Part shown: positions 55,121 to 63,982 of the stretch, piece after piece
Numbering within the stretch: position 1 is the stretch's first letter
Layout: every line of letters begins with the position of its first letter
Source of the DNA: Streptomyces dengpaensis
GTDB lineage: Bacteria; Actinomycetota; Actinomycetes; Streptomycetales; Streptomycetaceae
Length of the DNA: 64,000 nt
Assembly: GCF_002946835.1 (NCBI RefSeq)
Contig: NZ_CP026652.1
Span: 4,898,001 to 4,962,000, forward strand
Reading direction: 5' to 3'
Program-made: the position numbers and the translations under genes
Notes under the pieces: model-generated
The model's input: only the letters and a program-made list of their open reading frames with translations
What the model was told of the DNA's origin: nothing
The model's database searches: none

Positions 55121-57730
55121 GTGTCAGCGAAAACTGTGGAGGTCTTGCATGCCGATCCGGCTGACGTCTCCACCCCCCAGGACGGCGGGGACGCCGGCCC
55201 GGCGACCGGCCCCCAGAGGCTTCTGGCCGAGGTGCTGGCCGGCGTCCTGCACGTCGAGCAGGTGCCGGCTGACGGTCACTTCTTCAACGACCTGGGCGCC
55301 GATTCCCTGGTCATGGCCCAGTTCTGCGCGCGGGTCAGGAAGCGGGCGGACCTGCCGACGGTGTCGATGAAGGACATCTACCGGCACTCCACCATCCGGA
55401 GCCTGGCCACCGCGCTCGCCGACGCCGCGCCCGTCCCGTCCCCGGCCCCGGTTGCGGAGGCGTCGGCACCGGCGCAGACGCCGACCGGCGTGGGGGCGTC
55501 GTCCGACGCGGCGGCAGCGGCCGGTACGCGGCGCTACATCGTCTGCGGAATGCTGCAATTCCTGTTCTTCCTGGTCCATTCCTGCCTCGCCGCTCTCGCC
55601 GGTGCGGCGGGGTACGAGTGGATCTCCGCGGGCTCGGGTCTGCTCGACGTCTACTTGCGGGCGGTCCTGTTCGCCGGCGCGGGCTTCGTGGCTCTGTGCA
55701 CGGTCCCGATCGTGGCGAAGTGGGCGCTCATCGGCCGCTGGCGATCCGGCGAGTTCCCCGTGTGGGGCATGGCCTATCTGCGTTTCTGGGTCGTCAAGAC
55801 CCTGATCCGGACCAGCCCGCTGCGCCTGTTCGCCGGTTCACCGCTCTACGTGCTCTATCTCAGGGCGCTCGGCGCGCGCATCGGCAAGGGCGTCACGATC
55901 CTCTCCCGCACGATCCCGGTCTGCACCGACCTGCTCACCATCGGGGAGGGCACGGTCATCCGCAACGACGTGTCCCTGTCCTGCTACCGCGCCCAGTCCG
56001 GCCTGATCCGGACGGGCCCGGTCACCCTCGGCAGCAACGTGCTCGTCAGTGAGCACACGGTCCTCGACATCGACACCGCGATGGGCGACGGCGCTCAGCT
56101 GGGCCACGCCTCCTCCCTGCACACCGGCCAGGTGGTGCCCGACGGCGAACCCTGGCACGGCTCGCCGGCGCAGCCCACCGAGGTGGACTACCGGACGGTC
56201 GGGCCCACCGGCTGCTCCACGGCCAGAAGGACCGGCTACTGCCTGGTGCAGCTCCTGATTCTGCTGACGGTGTATCTGCCCCTGGCGATGGTCGGCGTGA
56301 GCGTCCTCCTGGCCGGCGTCCCGCAGCTTCATGGGCTTCTGAACCAGCAGTCGGCCGCCCTCACCAGCCCGGCGTTCTACGCCGACGCTCTGGCCGTCTC
56401 CCTGACCGTCTTCTTCGGCTCCCTGCTCGCCGGCCTCCTGGTCGTGGGCACCGTGCCACGCGTCCTCAACCGGGCCATCAAGCCCGGCAAGGTCTATCCG
56501 CTGTACGGCTTCCACTACGGCATCCACCGGGCGATCGTGCTGCTGACCAACAGGAAGTCCTTCACCACGCTCTTCGGCGACAGCTCCGGCATCGTCCACT
56601 ACCTGCGCTACGTCGGGTACGACCTGTCCCGCGTCGAGCAGACCGGGTCGAACTTCGGCACCGAGGTGCGGCACGAGAACCCGTATCTGAGCTCGGTCGG
56701 CACCGGCACCATGATCGCCGACGGGCTGTCGGTCATGAACGCCGACTTCTCGAGCACGTCGTTCCGTGTGTCCCGTACGTCGATCGGGCCCCGCAACTTC
56801 CTCGGAAACCGCATCGCCTACCCCCCACAGGGCAAGACCGGTGACAACTGCCTGCTCGCGACGAAGGTCATGGTCCCCATCGACGGACCGGTGCGCGAAG
56901 GTGTGGGCCTGCTGGGCTCACCCAGCTTCGAGATCCCGCGCACGGTGATGCGTGACAACAAGTTCAGCCACCTGCAGACCGGCGACGAGCTGCGCCGCCG
57001 TCTGGCCGCCAAGAACAGGCACAACGCCGCGACCGCCGGCCTGTACCTGCTGGCGCGGCTGATCCACCTCTTCGTGATCACTCTCATCGCCATGGTCACA
57101 GTCGATCTCTACCCCTCGCTCGGCGCACCGGCGATCGCACTGGCCGGCCTTCTCACCCTCACGTTCACCGTCGTCTACTTCGCGCTGATCGAACGGGCCG
57201 CCGCCGGATTCAAGCCCCAGAAGCCGCTGTACTGCTCGATCTACGAGCCCTCCTTCTGGCGTCATGAACGCTTCTGGAAGATGGCCTCGGTCGACTACAT
57301 CCAGATCTTCGACGGCACCCCCTTCAAGAACGTGATCTGGCGGCTGATGGGGGCCCGGATCGGCAAGCGGGTCTTCGACGACGGCTGCTTCCTCCCGGAG
57401 CGCACCCTCGTCACCATCGGCGACGACAGCACGCTGAACGCCGGGACCGTGATCCAGTGCCACTCGCAGGAGGACGGCGCCTTCAAGTCCGACCGCAGCA
57501 CCCTCGGCAGCGGCTGCACCCTCGGGGTCGGCGCCTTCGTCCACTACGGCGTGACGATCGGCGACAGCGCCCTGCTCGCCCCCGACTCCTTCCTCATGAA
57601 GGGCGAGGAAATCCCCTCGCGCGCCCAGTGGGGAGGCAACCCGGCCCGCGACATGCCGGACAGCCAGACCCGTCTTGAGGCCCGCCAAGAACGCAACGCC
57701 GCCCACGCCGCCCCGGCACGCGGCAACTGA
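55121..57730 (+). CDS. Pls/PosA-like membrane synthetase half: carrier domain, six membrane helices, three tandem C-type domains
   Basis: 869 aa from GTG 55121 (AAGGAG 5 bp upstream). Carrier domain at about 30-100 with phosphopantetheine Ser62 in LGADSL. Then membrane pairs near 139-163/178-203, 375-399/420-446 and 640-662/668-690, with soluble domains between them (230-350, 455-630, 700-850). The soluble parts show hexapeptide-like turns (IGKGVTI, IGEGTVI, LGSGCTLGVGAFV). This is exactly the T-TM-C1-TM-C2-TM-C3 layout of the poly-epsilon-lysine synthetase family (NRPS terminal domain TIGR02353), but without its adenylation domain. The partner A domain is encoded by the next gene. Confidence 0.87.
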   Translation: MSAKTVEVLHADPADVSTPQDGGDAGPATGPQRLLAEVLAGVLHVEQVPADGHFFNDLGADSLVMAQFCARVRKRADLPTVSMKDIYRHSTIRSLATALADAAPVPSPAPVAEASAPAQTPTGVGASSDAAAAAGTRRYIVCGMLQFLFFLVHSCLAALAGAAGYEWISAGSGLLDVYLRAVLFAGAGFVALCTVPIVAKWALIGRWRSGEFPVWGMAYLRFWVVKTLIRTSPLRLFAGSPLYVLYLRALGARIGKGVTILSRTIPVCTDLLTIGEGTVIRNDVSLSCYRAQSGLIRTGPVTLGSNVLVSEHTVLDIDTAMGDGAQLGHASSLHTGQVVPDGEPWHGSPAQPTEVDYRTVGPTGCSTARRTGYCLVQLLILLTVYLPLAMVGVSVLLAGVPQLHGLLNQQSAALTSPAFYADALAVSLTVFFGSLLAGLLVVGTVPRVLNRAIKPGKVYPLYGFHYGIHRAIVLLTNRKSFTTLFGDSSGIVHYLRYVGYDLSRVEQTGSNFGTEVRHENPYLSSVGTGTMIADGLSVMNADFSSTSFRVSRTSIGPRNFLGNRIAYPPQGKTGDNCLLATKVMVPIDGPVREGVGLLGSPSFEIPRTVMRDNKFSHLQTGDELRRRLAAKNRHNAATAGLYLLARLIHLFVITLIAMVTVDLYPSLGAPAIALAGLLTLTFTVVYFALIERAAAGFKPQKPLYCSIYEPSFWRHERFWKMASVDYIQIFDGTPFKNVIWRLMGARIGKRVFDDGCFLPERTLVTIGDDSTLNAGTVIQCHSQEDGAFKSDRSTLGSGCTLGVGAFVHYGVTIGDSALLAPDSFLMKGEEIPSRAQWGGNPARDMPDSQTRLEARQERNAAHAAPARGN

Positions 57731-57766
57731 CCCCGCGACACCAGCAACAAGCAGAGGAATAGTCCG

Positions 57767-60280
57767 ATGGCAACGCATGTGAGTCGTACCCAGACCGGCC
57801 GGGAGTACTGGCGCGGCGTACTGACAGCCGGTGGTTTCACCCCCGCCCCGCGCTGGACCCTCCACCCGGTGACCGGCGAGGGGGAGTACGGGACACTGAT
57901 CCCCGACGCCACCGTGACCGGGCTGCGACGACTGGCGGGCGAGCTGGCGGTGCCGCTCAGTTCGCTCCTGCTGGCCGCGCACGCCAAGGTGCTCGCGGCA
58001 CTGTCCGGAGAGCGGGAGGTCACCACCGGGTACGTCGCCGAAGACGGCCGTCCACTGCCGTGCCGGCTCACGACCGCACCCGCCTCGTGGCGGGACCTGG
58101 TGCACAACGCCCACGAGGTCGCCGCGGACCTGCTGGCACACCAGGACATCCCGGCCGGTGGCATCGACGATCTGAGGCGCGAACTGGGCCTGACCGGGCC
58201 GTCGTTCGAGACCGTCCTCGATCCCACCGCGATCGACGGAGACCTCGCCGAGGACACAGCGCTGCGGGTGGGCATCGGTCACCACGACGGCCGTCTCGTC
58301 CTGCGGCTGCGCTACCGCACCGACGCGCTCGACGCCGACAGCGCCGCCCGCATCGCCGGTTATCACCTGACCGCGCTCGCGCTCATCACCGCCGACCCCG
58401 ACGCCGAACACGCACGCCAGAGCCTGCTGTCCGCCGACGAACTGCGGTTCCAGCTCGAGGAACTGGCCGGACCGGTCCGGGAGTTGCCCGACAGGCGGAT
58501 GCATCAGCTTTTCGAGGACCGGGTGCGGATCCATCCGGAGGCCGTCGCCGCCGTGCACGCCGGCCGGCAGTGGACGTACGGGGAGCTCAACGCCCGCGCG
58601 AACCGGCTGGCTCGCGCCCTGACAGCCCGCGGGCTTGCCCGCGAAGGCGTCGTCGCGGTGGTGACCGAACGCAACCTCGACTGGCTGGCCGCCGTCATCG
58701 CGGTCTTCAAAGCCGGAGGTGTCTACCTCCCCATCGAGCCGCACTTCCCGGCCGAACGCATCGCCGCCACCCTCTCCCGCGCCGCATGCACCCTGGTGCT
58801 GACCGAACCCGGCAGCACCGCCACCCTCGACCGGGCCGTCGACTCCCTGCCCGGAGTCGGCACACTCTTCGTCGGCACGGCCTACGAGGAAGGCCACGCC
58901 GACGACGATCTCGGCATCCACGTCACGCCCGACCAGCTCGCCTACCTCTACTTCACCTCCGGCTCCACCGGTGAGCCGAAGGGCGCGATGTGTGAACACG
59001 CCGGCATGCTCAACCACCTCTACGCCAAGATCGACGACCTCCAGGTCGGCGAGGGACAGGTGGTGGCCCAGACCGCGCCGCAGTGCTTCGACATCTCCCT
59101 GTGGCAGCTACTCTCCGCGCTGCTGGTCGGCGGGCGGACCCTGCTGGTCGAACAGGACGTCATCCTCGACGTACCCCGCTTCCTCGACACCATCGCGGAC
59201 GGCAGGGTCACCGTCCTGCAGGTCGTGCCCTCCTACCTCGAAGCCGTCGTGACCGAGCTCGAACAGCGCCCCCGCACGCTGCCCGGCCTGCGGTACGTGT
59301 CGGTCACCGGCGAGGCGCTGAAGAAGGAACTCGCCGAACGCTGGTTCACCGCCCAGCCCCGGATCCGGCTGGTCAACGCCTACGGGCTCACCGAGACCTC
59401 GGACGACACCAACCACGACGTCATGGACCGAGCACCGGACCGCATCCTGCTCGGCCACGCGGTCAACAACGTGCAGGTCTACGTCGTCGACGAACACCTC
59501 ACACCGGTGCCCCTGGGCGCCCCGGGCGTGATCGCGTTCTCCGGGGTCTGTGTCGGCCGCGGCTACATCAACGACCCCGAACGCACCCAAGCGACCTACC
59601 TGGCCGATCCGCACCGTGAGGGCGCGCGGCTCTACCTCGGCGGCGACTACGGCCGCTGGCACCCTTCGGGAAAGCTGGAGTTCCTCGGCCGCCGCGACGC
59701 CCAGGTCAAGATCCGCGGGTTCCGGATCGAGATCGGCGAGATCGAGAACACCCTGCTCCGCCACCCAGGCGTCCGCGACGGCGCGGTGGTGGTGGCCGAA
59801 CGCGCCGACCGGAGCAAGCACCTGGTCGCCTTCTACTCCGGCCCGGAACCCCTCGACACCGGGACCCTCACCGACCGGCTGGGTGCCTCGCTGCCCGCCT
59901 ACATGGTCCCGGCGGCCTTCCACTGGCGCGCAACCCTGCCGCTGACCGCCAACAGCAAGATCGACAAGAAGGTGCTGGTGGCGCTCGCCGCGGAGCTCGC
60001 CGCCACCGAGGACGGCCACGAGGCGCCGGCCACACCGGCCGAACGGCGGCTGGCGGCCGCCTGGGCGAAGGTCCTCGGCATCCCGCACGACCGGATCGGA
60101 CGCCGCGACCACTTCTTCGACTGCGGCGGCACCTCCCTCTCGGCGCTGAAGCTCGCCATCGCCCTGGACCGCACCGTGTCCCTCAAGGACATCACCGCAC
60201 ACCCCGTCCTCACCGACCTCGCCGCCCTGGCCGACAACGAACGCCGGCGCCACGCAACCGAACTACTGACCTCCTCCTGA
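57767..60280 (+). CDS. NRPS: C-domain remnant, adenylation, thiolation
   Basis: 837 aa. Residues 1 to about 230 match the C-terminal half of a condensation domain, with no HHxxxDG. The adenylation domain (about 245-720) has FTSGSTGEPKG (396-406), NAYGLTETS, GDYGRW and NSKIDKK. The thiolation domain has FFDCGGTSL (Ser790). No thioesterase. Residues read at the ten Stachelhaus positions are D-I-W-Q-S-T-A-D-D-K, aligned by eye. Two acidic pocket residues suit a short basic amino acid such as Dap. It should load Dap either onto its own T domain or onto the carrier of the membrane protein encoded upstream. 36 bp separate the genes. Confidence 0.88.
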   Translation: MATHVSRTQTGREYWRGVLTAGGFTPAPRWTLHPVTGEGEYGTLIPDATVTGLRRLAGELAVPLSSLLLAAHAKVLAALSGEREVTTGYVAEDGRPLPCRLTTAPASWRDLVHNAHEVAADLLAHQDIPAGGIDDLRRELGLTGPSFETVLDPTAIDGDLAEDTALRVGIGHHDGRLVLRLRYRTDALDADSAARIAGYHLTALALITADPDAEHARQSLLSADELRFQLEELAGPVRELPDRRMHQLFEDRVRIHPEAVAAVHAGRQWTYGELNARANRLARALTARGLAREGVVAVVTERNLDWLAAVIAVFKAGGVYLPIEPHFPAERIAATLSRAACTLVLTEPGSTATLDRAVDSLPGVGTLFVGTAYEEGHADDDLGIHVTPDQLAYLYFTSGSTGEPKGAMCEHAGMLNHLYAKIDDLQVGEGQVVAQTAPQCFDISLWQLLSALLVGGRTLLVEQDVILDVPRFLDTIADGRVTVLQVVPSYLEAVVTELEQRPRTLPGLRYVSVTGEALKKELAERWFTAQPRIRLVNAYGLTETSDDTNHDVMDRAPDRILLGHAVNNVQVYVVDEHLTPVPLGAPGVIAFSGVCVGRGYINDPERTQATYLADPHREGARLYLGGDYGRWHPSGKLEFLGRRDAQVKIRGFRIEIGEIENTLLRHPGVRDGAVVVAERADRSKHLVAFYSGPEPLDTGTLTDRLGASLPAYMVPAAFHWRATLPLTANSKIDKKVLVALAAELAATEDGHEAPATPAERRLAAAWAKVLGIPHDRIGRRDHFFDCGGTSLSALKLAIALDRTVSLKDITAHPVLTDLAALADNERRRHATELLTSS

Positions 60281-60337
60281 ACCACATCGAGACCTCCTCC
60301 TGAACCGCATCGAGACCTCCTCCTGAACCGCATCGAA
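60269..60337. repeat. 23-bp tandem repeat, three copies
   Basis: Units at 60269-60291, 60292-60314 and 60315-60337, each containing CCTCCTCCTGAACC. The first includes the NRPS stop codon. It fills the 70-bp gap before the dioxygenase gene and repeats a stop-proximal sequence, as a slippage duplication would. Confidence 0.85.
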
Positions 60338-60350
60338 AGGAAAGAGCACC

Positions 60351-61355
60351 ATGCCGTACCCGACCCCGGCGTCCCTCCTCCAGGTGGACCTGCACCCCGG
60401 CACACCCCCGATCCTGCACACCGACACCCCCGACGACGCGTCGGCCTGGGCGGCCGAGCACCACCACGCACTGCGCTCCCTCGTCACCGAACACGGCGCG
60501 GTCCTCGTCCGCGGCCTGCACCTGCGCGACGCGGACCACGCCGGCGCCGTCCTGCACCGGCTGGCCCCGGCACTGATGCCCGACAAGGAAGCCTTCGCCC
60601 CCCGCCAGAGCTACACCCCAGGCGTGTACTCCTCCTCGACATGGCCGCCGAACCAGCCGATGTGCATGCACCACGAACTCAGCTACACCCTCCAGCCGCC
60701 CGGTCTCATGCTGTTCGCCTGTCTGACCGCGCCCACCACCGGCGGAGCCACCGCCATCGCCGACGCCCCCAGCGTCCTGGAGGCATTGCCCACCGAGCTG
60801 GTCCACCGCTTCGAACAGGAAGGCTGGCTGCTCACCCGCACCTACAACGACGAGATCGGCGCCCCCTACGCCGAGGCCTTCGGCACCGACGACCGGAGGG
60901 CCATCGAGGATTACTGCCGCGCCAACGCGATCACGTTCGAGTGGCAGCCCGACGGCGGCCTGCGCACCCGCCAGCGCCGCCCCGCCGTGACGGCCCACCC
61001 GGTCACCGGCCGCCGCTGCTGGTTCAACCAGATCGCCTTCCTCAACGAGTGGACGGTCGAACCCGAAATCCGCGACTACCTCATCGACGTCTACGGCGCC
61101 GAGTCACTGCCGTTCAACACCCGCTTCGGAGGCGGCGACCCCATCGGCCCGGACGTCATCCAGCTCCTCAACGACACCTACACCGCCCACACTCTCCGCG
61201 AGCCGTGGCAGGCCGGCGACCTCATGCTCGTCGACAATGTGCGCACCGCGCACAGCAGGGAGGCCTTCCAAGGACCGCGCGAGGTACTCGTCGCCATGGC
61301 CGAGCCGCTACGCCCGGCCGAGTGCCTGCCGGCCTCCGAGGTGAGCGCCGGATGA
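60351..61355 (+). CDS. Fe(II)/2-oxoglutarate dioxygenase, TauD/SyrP-like
   Basis: 334 aa, AAAGG upstream of ATG 60351. Jelly-roll dioxygenase with the iron triad H107-x-E109 (in MHHELSY) and distal His301 (TAHSREAF); Arg310 can bind 2-oxoglutarate. An HxE rather than HxD triad with the ELSY phrase is typical of SyrP-like enzymes that hydroxylate carrier-bound amino acids at the beta carbon. Here that would give a hydroxylated Dap residue, or act on the polymer (inference). Its end overlaps the sbnB-like ATG by 4 bp, so it is translationally coupled to precursor supply. Confidence 0.86.
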   Translation: MPYPTPASLLQVDLHPGTPPILHTDTPDDASAWAAEHHHALRSLVTEHGAVLVRGLHLRDADHAGAVLHRLAPALMPDKEAFAPRQSYTPGVYSSSTWPPNQPMCMHHELSYTLQPPGLMLFACLTAPTTGGATAIADAPSVLEALPTELVHRFEQEGWLLTRTYNDEIGAPYAEAFGTDDRRAIEDYCRANAITFEWQPDGGLRTRQRRPAVTAHPVTGRRCWFNQIAFLNEWTVEPEIRDYLIDVYGAESLPFNTRFGGGDPIGPDVIQLLNDTYTAHTLREPWQAGDLMLVDNVRTAHSREAFQGPREVLVAMAEPLRPAECLPASEVSAG

Positions 61356-62422
61356 CCACCCACCCCTTGACCGCAATGGAGCCCGCCATGTCCCAGCCGC
61401 TCACCGTGCCACCGTTCGCGGTGATCTCCGGCGCCCAGGTCCAGCACGCCCTGCAGGGCCGGGAGAAGCAGGTCGTGGACCTCGTCGAGGCCACCTACCA
61501 CCTGCACGCCGCCGGAGAGTCGGTCAACCCGCCCTCCTACTTCCTGCGCTTCCCCGACCGCCCTTCCTCCCGCATCATCGCGCTGCCCGCCTCGATCGGC
61601 GGCCAGGTGCGGGTGGACGGCCTCAAATGGATCTCCAGTTTCCCCGACAACGTCCAGGCCGGCATCCCCAGGGCCTCCGCGGTCCTGATCCTCAACGACC
61701 ACGACACCGGCTACCCCTTCGCCTGCCTGGAAAGCTCCATCATCAGCGCCACCAGAACCGCCGCGTCCGCGGCACTGGCCGCCGGCCACCTCATCCGCGG
61801 CCGGCAACGCCCCACCCGCATCGGGTTCTTCGGCACGGGCCTGATCGCCCGCTACATCCACACCTTCCTGACCGCCGTGGGTTGGTCCTTCGACCAGACC
61901 GGCGTCCACGACCTGTCCCCCGAGAGCGCCGCCGGCTTCGGTGACTACCTTCAACAGAGCGACGCCGCCGGACAGATCACCGTGTACGACAGCCCCGAGG
62001 AACTCATCCGCTCCAGCGACCTCGTCGTCTTCGCCACCATCGCGGGCGAGCCACACATCAACGACCTGGCCTGGTTCGACCACAACCCCCTGGTCCTTCA
62101 TGTGTCCCTGCGCGACCTGGCACCCGAGATCATCCTCGGCTCGACCAACATCGTCGACGACGTCGAGCACTGCCTCAAAGCCAACACCTCTCCGCACCTG
62201 GCCGAACAGCTCACCGGCAACCGTGACTTCCTGCACGGCACACTTGCCGACGTCATGACCGGACGGGTGACACCCCCCACCGACCGGCCCCTCGTGTTCT
62301 CGCCCTTCGGCCTCGGAGTACTCGACCTCGCCGTCGGCAAATACGTCTACGACGAGACGGCCCGCTCCGGGCAACTCCACGTCATCGAGGACTTCTTCCA
62401 CGACCTGCGCCGCCACGGATGA
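61352..62422 (+). CDS. sbnB: SbnB-like dehydrogenase for L-2,3-diaminopropionate synthesis
   Basis: 356 aa from ATG 61352. Ornithine-cyclodeaminase/mu-crystallin fold: SRIIALPASIGG, DGLKWISSFPDN, ASAVLILNDHDTGYPFACLE, SATRTAASAALAA, and NAD site GFFGTGLIARYIH (158-170). These phrases follow SbnB closely. SbnB oxidatively hydrolyses the SbnA product to L-Dap and 2-oxoglutarate. The 2-oxoglutarate released is also the co-substrate of the coupled dioxygenase. Last gene of the synthetase operon. Confidence 0.88.
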   Translation: MTTHPLTAMEPAMSQPLTVPPFAVISGAQVQHALQGREKQVVDLVEATYHLHAAGESVNPPSYFLRFPDRPSSRIIALPASIGGQVRVDGLKWISSFPDNVQAGIPRASAVLILNDHDTGYPFACLESSIISATRTAASAALAAGHLIRGRQRPTRIGFFGTGLIARYIHTFLTAVGWSFDQTGVHDLSPESAAGFGDYLQQSDAAGQITVYDSPEELIRSSDLVVFATIAGEPHINDLAWFDHNPLVLHVSLRDLAPEIILGSTNIVDDVEHCLKANTSPHLAEQLTGNRDFLHGTLADVMTGRVTPPTDRPLVFSPFGLGVLDLAVGKYVYDETARSGQLHVIEDFFHDLRRHG

Positions 62423-62437
62423 CCGGCCCACACAGTG

Positions 62438-62460
62438 GACCTTGCCCCAGGGGCAAGGTC
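62438..62460. terminator. Hairpin terminator after the Dap cluster
   Basis: 11-bp complementary arms (GACCTTGCCCC / GGGGCAAGGTC), nearly no loop, between the convergent sbnB-like and glutathione peroxidase genes. Confidence 0.75.
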
Positions 62461-62478
62461 AACAAGGCCGACCGGTGC

Positions 62479-62976
62479 TCAGCCGACGGCCTTCTCCACG
62501 GCGGCCACCAGCTCCGCGGACTCCGGCTCGGTCTGCGGCGAGAAACGCCCCACGACGCTCCCGTCCCGCCCGATCAGGAACTTCTCGAAGTTCCAGCGGA
62601 TGTCGCCGCTGTGCCCCTCGGCGTCGGACGTCCCCACGAGCCGCTCGTACAGCCCGTGCCGCCCCTCCCCGTTGACCTCGGCCTTCTCGGTCATCGGGAA
62701 GGTCACGCCGTACGTCGCCGAGCAGAACTCGGCGATCTCCTCGGAGGTCCCGGGCTCCTGCCCGAGGAACTGGTTGCAGGGCACGCCGAGCACCGTGAAG
62801 CCCTGGTCGGCGTACCGCTCGTGCAGCCGCTCAAGACCCGCGTACTGCGGGGTCAGCCCGCACTTGGAGGCCACGTTCACAATGAGGACGGCCTTGCCCC
62901 GGTACTGCCCCAGATCGGCGGAACCACCCTGGAGGGCCCCGATTTCGACGTCGAGCACAGAGTTGTCAGTAGTCAT
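62479..62976 (-). CDS. Glutathione peroxidase family (thiol peroxidase)
   Basis: 165 aa. GPx signatures: VNVASKCGLTPQY with the peroxidatic Cys, LGVPCNQFLGQEPG with Gln and a possible resolving Cys, and WNFEKFLIGRDG with the active-site Trp/Asn. A Cys-type enzyme that, in organisms without glutathione, probably uses thioredoxin or mycothiol-linked donors to reduce hydroperoxides. Unrelated to the neighbouring cluster in strand and likely regulation. Confidence 0.93.
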   Translation of the reverse strand: MTTDNSVLDVEIGALQGGSADLGQYRGKAVLIVNVASKCGLTPQYAGLERLHERYADQGFTVLGVPCNQFLGQEPGTSEEIAEFCSATYGVTFPMTEKAEVNGEGRHGLYERLVGTSDAEGHSGDIRWNFEKFLIGRDGSVVGRFSPQTEPESAELVAAVEKAVG

Positions 62977-63010
62977 AAGCGGATGCTAACTGCGCTCACC
63001 GACAGGCCCG

Positions 63011-63982
63011 TCAAACGCGCTGGGCTGTGACGAGCACCTCACCGGCCGCCGTCCGCGAGTACAGCACCGACCGCCCCGCCCGCCGCCGCTCCACCAGCCG
63101 CGCGTCCAGCAGCACCTTCAGATGGCGCCCGACCGAGCCGAGCCCCTGCCCGGTCACGGCGACCAGCTGGCTCGTGGACAGGGGCGAGTCGAGGAGGACG
63201 AGGACACCGGCGCGGGCGGTTCCGAGGAGCGCGCCGAGACTCTCGGGCACCACGGCCCGTGCCCCCGCGTCGGCCAGGACGCCCGAGCACGGATAGACGA
63301 CCGCGTACCGCACGCCGTCCTCCCAGCTCACCCACCCCGCCTTGGGCGTGACGGGCACGAAGAGGAGCTCGGCTCCGGAGATCTCGCGCGGCGGATACTC
63401 GTGCGGGTTCACCTGGAGCCGGTTCCCGCCCAGCCACCGCGTCCCCGGCCGCAGCGCGTCCAGTGCCGCCGCCCAGCCGCCCTGGCTCAACTGCGCGGTA
63501 CGGGCGACCACATCGGCCTCCAGGATGCGCCGCCGCCGGTCCCAGTACGGCCGTACGGACTCCTCCCATACGGAGGTGAGGAGTCCCGCGGCACGCGCGG
63601 GCAGATCGTCACGGTCGGCCAGTTCGTGGGGCAGCGGTCCGCCGCGCAGCGAGAGGGCGAGATGGGCGCGGGCGTCCTCGGGCGAAGCCTCCCGCACGCG
63701 GGCGACCTCGTCCTCGAAGGTCTCGTCGCCGTACGGGGTCGGGGTGAGGAAGTCGGCGATCCAGTCCCGCCCGAGCCCGGAACGTATGAGCAGCGCGGTG
63801 ACGGGATCGGCGGCCAGCCGCTTGCGGTACGCGGGAAGATGCGCCCGCAGCCAGGCACGCTCACCGGGGTGGGTGGCCGCCCCCGCGTGCAGCGCCTTCA
63901 GGCTGGCGAAGGTCTCGGCGAGCGGCGAGATCACGAAGCGGCTTCCGGCGAGGGTGTCGGCGTTGACCTGCCACCAGCCCAT
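63011..63982 (-). CDS. ArsR-family winged-helix regulator with long N-terminal domain (DUF5937-like)
   Basis: 323 aa, AAAGGAAG before ATG 63982. The first 230 residues form a helical domain (FVISPLAETFASLKALHAG near the start, RRRRILEADVVARTAQLSQG in the middle). The C-terminal 90 residues are an ArsR-like winged helix: LLDSPLSTSQLVAVTGQGLG, SVGRHLKVLLDARLVERRRA, VLYSRTAAGEVL. Streptomyces has many of this type; targets are mostly unknown. No cysteine metal site is evident. It might regulate the glutathione peroxidase gene 34 bp downstream on the same strand. Confidence 0.88.
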   Translation of the reverse strand: MGWWQVNADTLAGSRFVISPLAETFASLKALHAGAATHPGERAWLRAHLPAYRKRLAADPVTALLIRSGLGRDWIADFLTPTPYGDETFEDEVARVREASPEDARAHLALSLRGGPLPHELADRDDLPARAAGLLTSVWEESVRPYWDRRRRILEADVVARTAQLSQGGWAAALDALRPGTRWLGGNRLQVNPHEYPPREISGAELLFVPVTPKAGWVSWEDGVRYAVVYPCSGVLADAGARAVVPESLGALLGTARAGVLVLLDSPLSTSQLVAVTGQGLGSVGRHLKVLLDARLVERRRAGRSVLYSRTAAGEVLVTAQRV

